Source: an uncultured Clostridia bacterium
GTDB taxonomy: Bacteria > Bacillota > Clostridia > Christensenellales > Aristaeellaceae
Assembly (NCBI GenBank): GCA_944333055.1
Contig: CALVKT010000041.1
Span: 1-57,130, forward strand
DNA: 57,130 nt
Direction: 5' to 3'
Part shown: piece by piece, positions 7,795-16,332 of the stretch
How the letters are laid out: each line of letters begins with the position of its first letter
How positions within the stretch are numbered: position 1 is the stretch's first letter
Notes under the pieces: generated by a model
What the model saw: only the letters and a program-made list of their open reading frames with translations
The model's database searches: none
What the model was told of the DNA's origin: nothing
Program-made: the position numbers and the translations under genes

Positions 7795-7823
7795 TTGACA
7801 ATTTCACCAAAGCATTTTATAAT
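7795..7823 (+). promoter_or_regulatory. Consensus promoter of the sugar ABC importer
   Basis: TTGACA (7795-7800), 17 bp, TATAAT (7818-7823), both boxes perfect. A 5' leader of about 120 nt follows before the binding-protein start. Confidence 0.85.
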
Positions 7824-7852
7824 ATTTCTCACGAGGAGATGTATACCGCTTT

Positions 7853-7868
7853 CCGGAAACGTTTCCGG
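7853..7868. promoter_or_regulatory. LacI/CcpA-like operator palindrome
   Basis: CCGGAAACGTTTCCGG, a perfect 16-bp palindrome with the central CG and AAACGTTT core of LacI-family operators. It lies about 25-40 bp downstream of the predicted transcription start, where a bound repressor would act as a roadblock. No LacI gene lies in the window. Confidence 0.6.
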
Positions 7869-7953
7869 CGCATTTGCCTCGATGATTTCGCTGCTTGCGG
7901 GGCGCTGTGGCGCTGCCCCGTACAGAATATTTTCTTTGGAAGGAGATCTTTTT

Positions 7954-9219
7954 ATGAAGAAGATCGTCGCCCTTGTCCTCGCGCTGACGCTGTGCATGGC
8001 CCTGGCCGTCACCGCCTGCGCGGACGCCTCCGTCTACTACCTCAACTTCAAGCCTGAGCAGGATACGCAGTGGCAGGAGCTGGCCAAGGTCTACACCGAG
8101 CAGACCGGCGTGCCGGTGACCGTCGTGACCGCCGCCTCCGGCGAGTACGAGACCACACTCATGTCCGAGATCGAGAAGAGCGACGCGCCGACCCTGTTCC
8201 AGGTCAACGGCCCGGTCGGTCTGGCGAACTGGACGGACTACTGCTATGACCTCTCCGGCACCGCGCTGATGGAGCACCTGACCAACGAGTCCTTCGCCCT
8301 CAAGGAAGGCGACGTGGTGAAGGGCATTGCCTACGTCGTGGAGACCTACGGCATCATCGCCAACACCAAGCTGCTGGAGAAGGCCGGCTACACCGCGGCG
8401 GACATCACCAACTTCGAGAGCCTCAAGAAGGTCGCCGAGGACATCCAGGCCCGCAAGGATGAGCTGGGCATCGACGGCGCGTTCACCTCTGCCGGCATGG
8501 ACGGCTCCTCCGACTGGCGCTTCAAGACCCACCTGGCCAACATGCCGATCTACTACGAGTACAAGGCGGACGGCATCACCTCCACCGGCGCCATCAAGGG
8601 CACCTACCTGGACAACTACAAGGCGATCTGGGATCTCTACATCAACAACGCCACCTGCGAGCCGGCGCTGCTGGCCTCCAAGACGGGCAATGACGCCGTG
8701 GCCGAGTTCGTGGGCGAGAAGGCCGTGTTCTATCAGAACGGCACCTGGGCGTGGAACGACATCTCCGCGCTGGGCGCCGAGAACCTGACCATGATCCCGA
8801 TCTACATCGGCGTCGAGGGCGAAGAGAATCAGGGCCTGTGCACCGGCACGGAGAACTACTGGTGCGTCAACGCCGAGGCCGATCAGGAAGACATCGACGC
8901 GACGCTCGCGTTCCTGGAGTGGGTGATCACCTCCGACGAGGGCCGCAAGAGCATGTCTCAGGACATGGGCTTCGTGGTGCCGTTTGACACCTTCACCGGC
9001 GAGTACGCGTCCACCAACCCGCTCGTCGCCGTGGATACCGAGATGACCGCCGCGGGCAAGACCCCGATCTCCTGGAACTTCACGACCATGCCTTCCGAGG
9101 AGTGGAAGAACGGCGTGGGCTCCGCGCTGACCGCGTATGCCGCCGGCACCGGCGACTGGGACGGCGTCGTGACCGCGTTCGTGGACGGCTGGAAGACCGA
9201 GTACGATCTGACCCACTGA
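7954..9219 (+). CDS. Carbohydrate ABC transporter substrate-binding protein
   Basis: 421 residues with a hydrophobic signal peptide (MKKIVALVLALTLCMALAVTACAD). The Cys at about 22 makes a lipoprotein anchor possible, though the lipobox is not ideal. Extracellular solute-binding family 1 features: 'YYLNFKPEQDTQWQELAKVYTEQTGVPVTVVTA', and later 'ENYWCVNAEADQEDIDATLAFLEWVITSDEGRK'. It would capture a sugar or oligosaccharide and deliver it to the two permeases downstream. RBS AAGGAGATCTTTTT. The hairpin at 9244-9270 after the stop probably gives excess of this component. The sugar cannot be told from sequence. Confidence 0.9.
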   Translation: MKKIVALVLALTLCMALAVTACADASVYYLNFKPEQDTQWQELAKVYTEQTGVPVTVVTAASGEYETTLMSEIEKSDAPTLFQVNGPVGLANWTDYCYDLSGTALMEHLTNESFALKEGDVVKGIAYVVETYGIIANTKLLEKAGYTAADITNFESLKKVAEDIQARKDELGIDGAFTSAGMDGSSDWRFKTHLANMPIYYEYKADGITSTGAIKGTYLDNYKAIWDLYINNATCEPALLASKTGNDAVAEFVGEKAVFYQNGTWAWNDISALGAENLTMIPIYIGVEGEENQGLCTGTENYWCVNAEADQEDIDATLAFLEWVITSDEGRKSMSQDMGFVVPFDTFTGEYASTNPLVAVDTEMTAAGKTPISWNFTTMPSEEWKNGVGSALTAYAAGTGDWDGVVTAFVDGWKTEYDLTH

Positions 9220-9243
9220 TCCTTACCCCTATCGCAAGCGTTG

Positions 9244-9270
9244 AGAGGGCGGGCGGCTCGCCCGCCCTCT
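9244..9270 (+). terminator. GC-rich hairpin between binding protein and permeases
   Basis: AGAGGGCGGGC (9244-9254), loop GGCTC, and its complement (9260-9270). No U-run follows, so it is more likely an mRNA stabiliser or partial terminator that favours the binding protein. Confidence 0.6.
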
Positions 9271-9359
9271 TCTGTTGCCCTTGAATCCGGGCGATCTGCA
9301 AAAGCGTGCACAGCTTCGCGCGTTTTTGCAGGCCGCCCTGTTTGGGAGGAATGTCTTTT

Positions 9360-10211
9360 ATGGAAAAAGCCATCCGGAAATACTGGCCGGCGTTCCTGCT
9401 TCCCACGCTGGCCGCGTTCATCATCGGCTTCATCTGGCCGTTCGTCTGGGGCCTGTATCTCTCGTTTCACAAGTTCACCACCGTCAGCAAGACGACGTTC
9501 GTGGGCCTGAGCAACTACGTCAAGGTCTTCGAAGACCCGACGTTCGTGAGCGCCTTCTGGTTCACGGCGAAGTTCACCGTCGTCTCCACGATCCTCATCA
9601 ACATCATCGCCTTCCTGCTGGCGCTGGCGCTCACGCGCGGCCTGCGCGGCACGAACGTCTACCGCACGGTGTTCTTCCTGCCCAACCTGATCGGCGGCAT
9701 CGTGCTGGGCTACATCTGGCAGATCCTGCTCAACGGCATCCTGACCAATCTGGGCCTGCCGCTGCTGGCGCTGGATGCGCGCTACGGCTTCTGGGGTCTG
9801 ATTATCCTCATGTGCTGGCAGCAGATCGGCTACATGATGATCATCTACATCGCCGGCCTGCAAAACGTGCCGGGCGACCTGCTGGAAGCCGCGTCCATCG
9901 ACGGCGCGACCAGCCTGCAGACGCTCATCAAGGTGAAGCTGCCGATGGTCATGCCCTCCATCACCATCTGCACCTTCCTGACGCTAACCAACTCCTTCAA
10001 GCTCTTTGACCAGAACCTCGCGCTCACCGGCGGCGAGCCGGCCAAGGCGAGCCAGATGCTGGCGCTCAACATCTACGACACCTTCTACGCCCGCTCCGGC
10101 CCGCAGTGGAAGGGCATCGGTCAGGCGAAGTCCGTCGTCTTCTGCCTGCTGGTCATCGTGATCGCACTGGTACAGCTCCACTTCACCCGCCGCAAGGAGG
10201 TGCAGCAGTAA
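9360..10211 (+). CDS. Sugar ABC transporter permease (MalF/UgpA type)
   Basis: 283 residues, six predicted membrane segments, with the inner-membrane EAA loop '...GDLLEAASIDGATSLQTLIKVKLPMVMPSI' that docks on the ATPase. The ATG at 9360 is chosen over one at 9351 because GGGAGG is 10 nt upstream of the former and too close to the latter. The stop overlaps the next start by one base (TAATG). Confidence 0.93.
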   Translation: MEKAIRKYWPAFLLPTLAAFIIGFIWPFVWGLYLSFHKFTTVSKTTFVGLSNYVKVFEDPTFVSAFWFTAKFTVVSTILINIIAFLLALALTRGLRGTNVYRTVFFLPNLIGGIVLGYIWQILLNGILTNLGLPLLALDARYGFWGLIILMCWQQIGYMMIIYIAGLQNVPGDLLEAASIDGATSLQTLIKVKLPMVMPSITICTFLTLTNSFKLFDQNLALTGGEPAKASQMLALNIYDTFYARSGPQWKGIGQAKSVVFCLLVIVIALVQLHFTRRKEVQQ

Positions 10212-11086
10212 TGACGAAAGCCAAGGTCTATCACGACGGCGCCGTGTCCGGCGCGCGCCGCGCGGTCGATGCGTTTCTGAGCATCCTGCTGACCGCGCTT
10301 AGCCTGATCTGGATCTATCCGGTCGTGCTGATCCTGCTCAACTCGCTCAAGGCGGAGACGGCCATCTCCACCACATCCGTCTTTGAGCTGCCCACCAGCG
10401 AGACGTTCGTGGGGCTGGACAACTACATCCACGGCGTCACGCAGATGAACTTTCTGTCCTCCTTCGGCTATTCGGTCGTCATCACCGTGACCTCCGTCCT
10501 GCTGATCATCCTGTGCTGCTCGATGTGCGCCTGGTACATCACGCGCGTGAACACGCTGCCCTCCCGGCTGATGTACCTGCTGTGCGCGTTCTCGATGGTC
10601 GTGCCGTTCCAGATGGTCATGTTCACGCTCTCCAAGACGGCGGACTCCCTGAGCCTGAACACGCCGTTCAACATCTGCATCATCTATCTGGGCTTCGGCG
10701 CGGGCCTGGCGGTGTTCATGTTCACGGGCTTCATGAAGTCCGTGCCGCTGGCCATTGAAGAGGCCGCGATGATCGACGGCTGCAACCCGCTGCAGATCTT
10801 CTTCAGGGTCGTCTTCCCGATCCTCAAACCGACGGCCATCTCCACCGCCATTCTGGAGACCATGTGGGTCTGGAACGATTACCTGCTGCCCACGCTGGTG
10901 CTGGACATCAAGAAATACCGCACCATCCCGATGGCGATCCAGTACTTCCGCGGCAGCTACGGCCGCGTGGAGATGGGCCCGATGATGGCCTGCATCATGA
11001 TCACGGTCATCCCGATCATCATCATGTATCTGGCCTGCCAGAAGTACATCATCGAGGGCGTCGTCGCGGGCGCGGTCAAGGGCTAA
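10211..11086 (+). CDS. Sugar ABC transporter permease (MalG/UgpE type)
   Basis: 291 residues with six membrane segments and an EAA motif '...PLAIEEAAMIDGCNPLQIFFRVVFPILKPT'. Forms the channel with the preceding permease. RBS AAGGAGGTGCAGCAGTA lies inside the upstream gene, so translation is coupled. No ATP-binding subunit follows; many Clostridia use a shared MsmK/UgpC-type ATPase encoded elsewhere, which is the likely case here. Confidence 0.93.
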   Translation: MTKAKVYHDGAVSGARRAVDAFLSILLTALSLIWIYPVVLILLNSLKAETAISTTSVFELPTSETFVGLDNYIHGVTQMNFLSSFGYSVVITVTSVLLIILCCSMCAWYITRVNTLPSRLMYLLCAFSMVVPFQMVMFTLSKTADSLSLNTPFNICIIYLGFGAGLAVFMFTGFMKSVPLAIEEAAMIDGCNPLQIFFRVVFPILKPTAISTAILETMWVWNDYLLPTLVLDIKKYRTIPMAIQYFRGSYGRVEMGPMMACIMITVIPIIIMYLACQKYIIEGVVAGAVKG

Positions 11087-11122
11087 GCGCCTCTTCAAGC
11101 CGCCGCAAGCAAACCATATAGA

Positions 11123-11150
11123 AGCACCGGCCGCAAGGACCGGTGCTTTT
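11123..11150 (+). terminator. Intrinsic terminator of the sugar importer operon
   Basis: AGCACCGG (11123-11130), loop CCGCAAGGA, CCGGTGCT (11140-11147), then TTTT. Confidence 0.8.
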
Positions 11151-11189
11151 GTGATACCAATTCTTGATGAAAACGGCTGATCAGAACCG

Positions 11190-11262
11190 CAGGGCGTATC
11201 CGAAGGGTACGGCTATGCGCGTTCTCCCCCCCGGCCCCGCTTCGCGGCGGTTGAAAGCGGCT
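11190..11262. repeat. Dispersed GC-rich palindromic repeat, copy 3
   Basis: Contains CGTATCCGAAGGGTACGGCTATGCGCGTT and CCCCGCTTCGCGGCGGTTGAAAG segments that also occur, in either orientation, near 16876 and 25730. Ends at the stop codon of the YheO-type gene. Confidence 0.65.
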
Positions 11263-11915
11263 CAGTCGCTCAGGTGCTCGCCCTTCTTCTCCGCCTCTTC
11301 CAGCTCGTGCATGTACTTATACACGGTGTAGCGCGAGACGTTCAGCCGCTCGGCGACGATCGCCACGGACTTCTGGTAGGTGAACGCCCGCCGCCTGTAG
11401 AGCATGCGGATGATGTGCATCCTGTCCGTCTTCTTCATCGCCTCCGGCTCCTTGCCCACCGCGCTGATGCACTCGCGCAGCAGCTCCTCCAGCTGGCTGC
11501 GGGCGTCCTGCATCAGCGTCTGCTGCAAGTCGCCGCTGGTGGCTGTCATCTCCGTGAGCATCTGCATGGCGCGCACCATGTGCGTGATGTCCATGTTGAT
11601 GCCCAGCGCAAAATGGTAGTCGTCGCCCACGATGTTGAACGTCGTGCTCTTGAGCGTGCGCCCGTCGCGGGCGAGCACCATCTGGTTGGTGTAGTCCTTG
11701 TTCTTGTAGATCGTCTCGTCGTAGTCGCCGATGTCCCCGAAGATGTCCGCCGTGGAGCCGACCTCGCGGCCCGTCACCGTGCCGTTGTAGATCGCCAGAA
11801 TCGGATGGCCGGGGCGCGTCATGTCGTGGACGAGCGTCTCGCAGTTCGGCCCAAACATCGCGGCGATGCCGCGCGCCTCATTTTTCAAAAAAGCGAGCAT
11901 GTCTTCCCGGTTCAT
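11262..11915 (-). CDS. YheO/DauR-type transcriptional regulator (PAS-like plus HTH)
   Basis: 217 residues. The N-terminal about 120 residues form a YheO-like PAS domain ('MFGPNCETLVHDMTRPGHPILAIYNGTVTGREVG'). The C-terminus has the matching HTH ('TYQKSVAIVAERLNVSRYTVYKYMHEL'). DauR, a characterised relative, represses D-arginine catabolism; the ligand here is unknown. RBS AGAAGGAGGCTATC before ATG at 11915. It follows the third glycosyltransferase by 53 nt on the same strand and is convergent with the sugar importer, so its target is uncertain. Confidence 0.88.
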   Translation of the reverse strand: MNREDMLAFLKNEARGIAAMFGPNCETLVHDMTRPGHPILAIYNGTVTGREVGSTADIFGDIGDYDETIYKNKDYTNQMVLARDGRTLKSTTFNIVGDDYHFALGINMDITHMVRAMQMLTEMTATSGDLQQTLMQDARSQLEELLRECISAVGKEPEAMKKTDRMHIIRMLYRRRAFTYQKSVAIVAERLNVSRYTVYKYMHELEEAEKKGEHLSD

Positions 11916-11968
11916 GATAGCCTCCTTCTGCGCCGTCGCATCCGCGCCATTCGTTTATCACTTGATCC

Positions 11969-13306
11969 TCACACCATTTGTTCGTCTTCGCAATGCCCGT
12001 CCGAAAGCAGCAGCACGATGGCCGCGAGCATCATCGCCGAAGCCATGGGCAGCGAGACGGCCAGCGCCCAATACGTCGCAAACAGCGCCAGCTCGATGAG
12101 CGCCGCCGCCGCCACAGCCCTGCCGCCCCGCCGCGCCGCCAGCGCGACGCTCAGCGGCGTGGCCATGTAGAAGTAGCGCTCGTGCATCCTGGGCAGGCAG
12201 AAGACGATGGGCAGCACCATCAGCAGCGCCAGGCGCACCGTCTCCCCGTCCGTCATGCGCGCCGCCCTGCGCGCGCCCACGATCACCAGCAGCGCGCACA
12301 CGCCAAACGCCAGCGCCATCGCGAAGTTGCCGTAGGCGTACACGTCCAACCCCGCCGTCTCCATCAGCCCAAAGAGGGTCGCCGCGTTGTAGTTGAGCCC
12401 CGTGTACAGGCCGGTCTGCGCGGTGTAGATGCCGATGATGTCGCCAGGGCTCTTGCCGCCCAGCAGCGCGGGCAGCGCCACGGCGGCGAGCGTCAGCAGG
12501 AAACAAAGCGCGTCGGCGAGGCGCAGCTTGCGCCCCGCCCAGAGCACGATCACGATGGGCAGGATGAACGCGCTTTGCAGCTTGAAGGCCAGCGAGAGCG
12601 CGAAGCAGACGGCAGACTGCGCGGGCCTGCCGGAGAGCGCCAGCGCCAGCCCCCAGAGCGCACAGGCGGCGTACAGGCTGTCGCACTGGGCGAACATGCC
12701 GCCGTTGAGCGCCACGGTGGGCAGCAGCAGCGTCGCGCCGAAGGCGACGAGCGCGTGCTTTTTCCCGGCCAGCCGCGCGGCCGCGCCCGCCAGGAAGGCG
12801 TCGCCCACGAAGGAGACGGCCTTCACCGCGTAGAGCGGCGGCACGCTCAGCCGCGTGATCAGGAAGAGGATGTACTGGTAGAGCACGTTGTACTCGCCGA
12901 TGTTCGCGCGCATGCCCTCGGAAAACGAGCCGGCGGCCAGCCGCTCGATCCAGCCGGCCAGATAGATGTCGTAATCGCCGGAGGAGCGCTCGATGAAGCT
13001 CACGCGCAGGAGCATGGCCAGCGCGCAAAGCGCGCACACGCCCAACGAGACCAGCGCGCTCTCCTCCCGGCACAGCCGCAGGCCGAAGGCCAGCATGGCG
13101 CACAGCGGCGCGCAGAGCAGCAGCACCGTCAGCGCGCGCAGGCCGAGCGTCGCGCCGGTGAGCTGGGTGAGCGTGCGCGTCATCATCAGCAGGCAGAACG
13201 CGCAGCACGTCAGCGCCGCCAGCGCCCAGCGCGGCAGGCGGGGCGTGAGCAGCAGCGCGCGCAGGCCGTCGTCCGCGCGCAAGAGCAGCGCCTGGAGCGT
13301 CTTCAT
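11969..13306 (-). CDS. GT-C mannosyltransferase-like membrane protein (Gpi18-related), paralog 3
   Basis: 445 residues, about 11-12 membrane segments. Carries the GT-C acidic motif SSGDYDIYLAGWIERL after the early helices, 'GGMFAQCDSLYAACALWGLAL', 'AFKLQSAFILP', and a late 'FCLPRMHERYFYMATPLS' loop. The same four landmarks occur in the two upstream genes, so the three are paralogs. GT-C enzymes use polyprenyl-phosphate sugars at the outer membrane face; donor and acceptor are unknown. ATG at 13306 overlaps the upstream stop (ATGA). Last of a three-gene operon. Confidence 0.8.
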   Translation of the reverse strand: MKTLQALLLRADDGLRALLLTPRLPRWALAALTCCAFCLLMMTRTLTQLTGATLGLRALTVLLLCAPLCAMLAFGLRLCREESALVSLGVCALCALAMLLRVSFIERSSGDYDIYLAGWIERLAAGSFSEGMRANIGEYNVLYQYILFLITRLSVPPLYAVKAVSFVGDAFLAGAAARLAGKKHALVAFGATLLLPTVALNGGMFAQCDSLYAACALWGLALALSGRPAQSAVCFALSLAFKLQSAFILPIVIVLWAGRKLRLADALCFLLTLAAVALPALLGGKSPGDIIGIYTAQTGLYTGLNYNAATLFGLMETAGLDVYAYGNFAMALAFGVCALLVIVGARRAARMTDGETVRLALLMVLPIVFCLPRMHERYFYMATPLSVALAARRGGRAVAAAALIELALFATYWALAVSLPMASAMMLAAIVLLLSDGHCEDEQMV

Positions 13307-14682
13307 GCGCGCAGCGCCTCCTCTTCCCTCTCTCCGCCAAGGAGCGCGGGCAGCAGCTCCAGAAGCACCAGCACCGCCGCCGCGATCGCCAGCAGCGCCA
13401 GCGGGATCATCGGCACGACCTCGCTGGTAAAGATCGCCGCCATGTACGCGCACAGCGAGACGAACTCGATGAGCCCTGCGATGATCATCCTGCGCGCGTT
13501 GCCCGCCGCGGCAAAGGCCAGCATGCCCGCCAGGTACAGGCTGCGCGCGTTCATCTGCGGCAGGATCAGCGGCAGGCCCGCGGCCAGCAGCAGCGTGGCG
13601 AGCAGCAGCGTGTCGTTTGCCGGGGGGCGCCCGACGCGCAGCAGCGCGCCGACGACCAGCAGCGCGCAGGCGATGCCCAGATACAGGCCCATGCCGCTGA
13701 ACTCGCGGGTGGAGGCCACGTTCATCAGCTTGTAGACGTTGGGCATGCCGTCGGAGAGGCCCGCCTCCCAGCGCGCGTCCTCCAGCTGCACGGCGTAGCG
13801 CGTGATCAGGTTTGTCACGCCCTGCCCATCCAGCACGATGGCGATCTGGCAGAGGAACGCCGCCGCCGCCAGCGCGAGCAGGTGGCGCAGCTGCACGCGC
13901 TCCTGCATGAAGAGCACGATGAGCAGCGGGAAGAGGAACGCGCTTTGCAGCTTCGTGCCCAGCGCCAGGCCCCAGAGCACGCAGCCGCCCAACGGCCTGC
14001 CGCCCAGCAGCAGCGCCAGCCCCCAGAGCGTGAACATCGCGAACGTCGCGTCGCACTGCGCCCAGACGCCCGCGTTCATGAGCATCGTCGGGGCGAGCAC
14101 GCAGGCAAACATCGCCGCGATCGCGCCCGGCGCCTTCGCCCCGCGCAGCAGCGCCAGGCGCAGCACCGCGCCCGCCGCCACGCACTGGCAGAGCATGTCA
14201 AAGAGCTTGACGGCGTAGAGCCAGCTGAAGTTCTCCACACGGGAGAGCAGCCCCATGAAGATCAGGTAGACGCTCGACCAGCTGCCCTCTTCCCAAGCCA
14301 TGGCCGTCACCAGCTCGTAATTCCACATGTCGATGAGCATGGGCTCCAGCACGTTGCCGTAGCGACCCGGCTTGACGGTGAGCAGCGCCAGATGCGCGCC
14401 CACGGCCAGCATGGACAGCGCCGCCGTGCACAGCAGCACGATCACCGTCGTGTCCTCCTCGCGCTGCGCCCGCCAGGCAAAGGCCGTCAGCAGCCCTGCG
14501 CCCAGCGTGCCCGCGGCGGCGATCACCGCCGCGCCCTGCAACCAGCCGCACATCGCCCAGATGATCGCATAAAACGCCGCCATCAGCGCCGCAAACAGCG
14601 CCCACGCGCCGCGCCCATTCGCGCGCAGCATCAGCGCGCTGCGCACCGGGTCGAATCCCCGCATCGCTTCGAATCTCTTCAT
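13303..14682 (-). CDS. GT-C mannosyltransferase-like membrane protein, paralog 2 (divergent motifs)
   Basis: 459 residues, polytopic. Shares 'GVWAQCDATFAMFTLWGLALLLGGRPL' and 'GTKLQSAFLFPLLIVLFMQER' with its neighbours. The early acidic site is altered (DMWNYELVTAMAWEE rather than DYDI), and the late motif is PQMNARSLYLAG instead of MHERY. It may have changed donor specificity, or be a non-catalytic partner. The start overlaps the previous stop by one base (TGATG), with GGAGGTGAAGGCGTG upstream. Confidence 0.75.
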   Translation of the reverse strand: MKRFEAMRGFDPVRSALMLRANGRGAWALFAALMAAFYAIIWAMCGWLQGAAVIAAAGTLGAGLLTAFAWRAQREEDTTVIVLLCTAALSMLAVGAHLALLTVKPGRYGNVLEPMLIDMWNYELVTAMAWEEGSWSSVYLIFMGLLSRVENFSWLYAVKLFDMLCQCVAAGAVLRLALLRGAKAPGAIAAMFACVLAPTMLMNAGVWAQCDATFAMFTLWGLALLLGGRPLGGCVLWGLALGTKLQSAFLFPLLIVLFMQERVQLRHLLALAAAAFLCQIAIVLDGQGVTNLITRYAVQLEDARWEAGLSDGMPNVYKLMNVASTREFSGMGLYLGIACALLVVGALLRVGRPPANDTLLLATLLLAAGLPLILPQMNARSLYLAGMLAFAAAGNARRMIIAGLIEFVSLCAYMAAIFTSEVVPMIPLALLAIAAAVLVLLELLPALLGGEREEEALRA

Positions 14683-16094
14683 CACGCCTTCACCTCCGAA
14701 AGCACGGCCTCCCGGCGCTGCGCGCCGAGCGCGCGCCAGAGCTCCGCCGCCGTCAGCGCCACGCCCACCGCCTGGAACATGGCCGCCCACTTGAGGTCCA
14801 TGATCCGATCGCCCGGCAGGCCGGCCGTGTACGCCGCGTAGGACGCAAAGCCGAAGCACAGCGGCAGCAGGATGCGCCGCCCCGGCGCATACGCCGCCGC
14901 GACCAGCGAGAGCACGTCCGCGCCGAACGTGTAGCGCTCGTGCATCTTGGGCAGGAAGAAGGGCACGCCCGCGAGCATCAGCAGGCAGGCGAGCACCGTC
15001 GCATCCACGCCGAGGCGGTCGCGGCGCAGGCACACCAGCGCGCACATGCCCAGCACACAGGCAAAGCCCAGCGCCATCGCCATGCCGCCGAACATGGTAT
15101 AGAGCAGTTCGCTGTCCAGATCCGGCAGGAACTGATACAGGTTCGGCGCGTTCATCGTGATGAAGTTGTACGCGTCCGCCTGCTGCAAATACACCGTGAG
15201 CACGTGGCGCAGCGACTTGCCGCCCCACAGCGCCGGGATCATCATCGCCATGTACGCCGCCGGGATGATCGGCAGGTGGCGCAGCTTGATGTCCTTCCTG
15301 AGCCACAGCGGCAGCAGCACGGGCAGGAAGAAGACCGTCTGCAATTTGAAGGAGAGCGCCACGCCGAAGAAGAGCATGCAGCGCGCGGAGCGCTTCGTCA
15401 GGCCCATGTACAGCGCCGTCAGGCAGAAGGCCGTGTAGATCACGTCGCACTGGCCCCAGTACGCGCCGTTGAAGACGACCGTGGGCAGCATTGAGGCGAT
15501 GTGGAAGATGAGCAGCGGCGCGCCGTCGCCCTTGATGCGCAGGGCGGAGAGCCGCATCAGCGCCCAGGCCATCAGCACGTCAAAGGCGATGGAGATCGCC
15601 TTGACCAGATACTGCGGCGGATAGTGCTCCACGCGGGAGATGATCTGCATCAGGTACAGATACGGCGGCGCATAGTCGCTGCCGATGTACGTGCCCAGGC
15701 CTTCCTTCCATCCCATCTGCGAATACTCGTAGATCCAGTTGCTCAGGAAGATGTCGTAATCATCGCTCACGTAATCCAGCAGCGAGATCTTGGCAAGCAG
15801 CACCGCGCCCGTGATCACCGCCAGCAGCACGTGCATGGACAGCGGCAGCCGCCGTCCCGCGCGCAGCTGCACGGCATAGGCCGCCGCGAAGATGGCGGTG
15901 AAGATCACGCCGGAGAGCCGCTGCATCTCCGCCGTCTGATACCCGCTGAATTCGTCGATCTTCGCGTATCGCGCGCAGCGCGCAAAGACGAAGAACACCG
16001 CGCACGCGAGCACCCAAAGCGCGAGGCGCGCGGCCCTGCCGGGCGTCCTTTTGAGGCCCGCGCGCAGCGCGTCGCTCACAACATTCTGTTTCAT
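14682..16094 (-). CDS. GT-C mannosyltransferase-like membrane protein, paralog 1
   Basis: 470 residues, first gene of the operon. Landmarks: 'SDDYDIFLSNWIYEYSQMGWKEGLGTYIGSDYAPPYLYLM' (acidic catalytic loop), 'GAYWGQCDVIYTAFCL', 'SFKLQTVFFLPVLLPLWLRK', and 'FFLPKMHERYTFGADVLS'. Best described as a Gpi18/COG5542-like mannosyltransferase. ATG at 16094 has AGGAGACGGAC upstream; an earlier in-frame ATG at 16112 would swallow that site. TATAAT lies at 16136-16131 with a poor -35. Divergent from the alarmone synthetase gene. Confidence 0.82.
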   Translation of the reverse strand: MKQNVVSDALRAGLKRTPGRAARLALWVLACAVFFVFARCARYAKIDEFSGYQTAEMQRLSGVIFTAIFAAAYAVQLRAGRRLPLSMHVLLAVITGAVLLAKISLLDYVSDDYDIFLSNWIYEYSQMGWKEGLGTYIGSDYAPPYLYLMQIISRVEHYPPQYLVKAISIAFDVLMAWALMRLSALRIKGDGAPLLIFHIASMLPTVVFNGAYWGQCDVIYTAFCLTALYMGLTKRSARCMLFFGVALSFKLQTVFFLPVLLPLWLRKDIKLRHLPIIPAAYMAMMIPALWGGKSLRHVLTVYLQQADAYNFITMNAPNLYQFLPDLDSELLYTMFGGMAMALGFACVLGMCALVCLRRDRLGVDATVLACLLMLAGVPFFLPKMHERYTFGADVLSLVAAAYAPGRRILLPLCFGFASYAAYTAGLPGDRIMDLKWAAMFQAVGVALTAAELWRALGAQRREAVLSEVKA

Positions 16095-16332
16095 GTCCGT
16101 CTCCTTCTGCATACACAGGGTTTCCCCTGCATTATACCGGATGGCGCGCCGCCTGTACAGCCCAAAAGGCAGCCGTGCGCGCCTCATAAATTTCCCGTCC
16201 CGCGCATATGTTGATCAGCGGAGTTCCCGATTGCTCACATTTTCGCCCACCTTTGTCCATACCCCTGCAAAATAAACCGCGTATCATGAGCACAGATCGA
16301 TTCATTCCAGCAAAGAAACCGAGGTGAGATCC

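Noticed and set aside
14645-14665. GGGTCGAATCCCCGC, resembling a tRNA T-arm
   Set aside because: Lies within the first codons of a glycosyltransferase gene; no acceptor stem, D-arm or anticodon arm could be placed around it.
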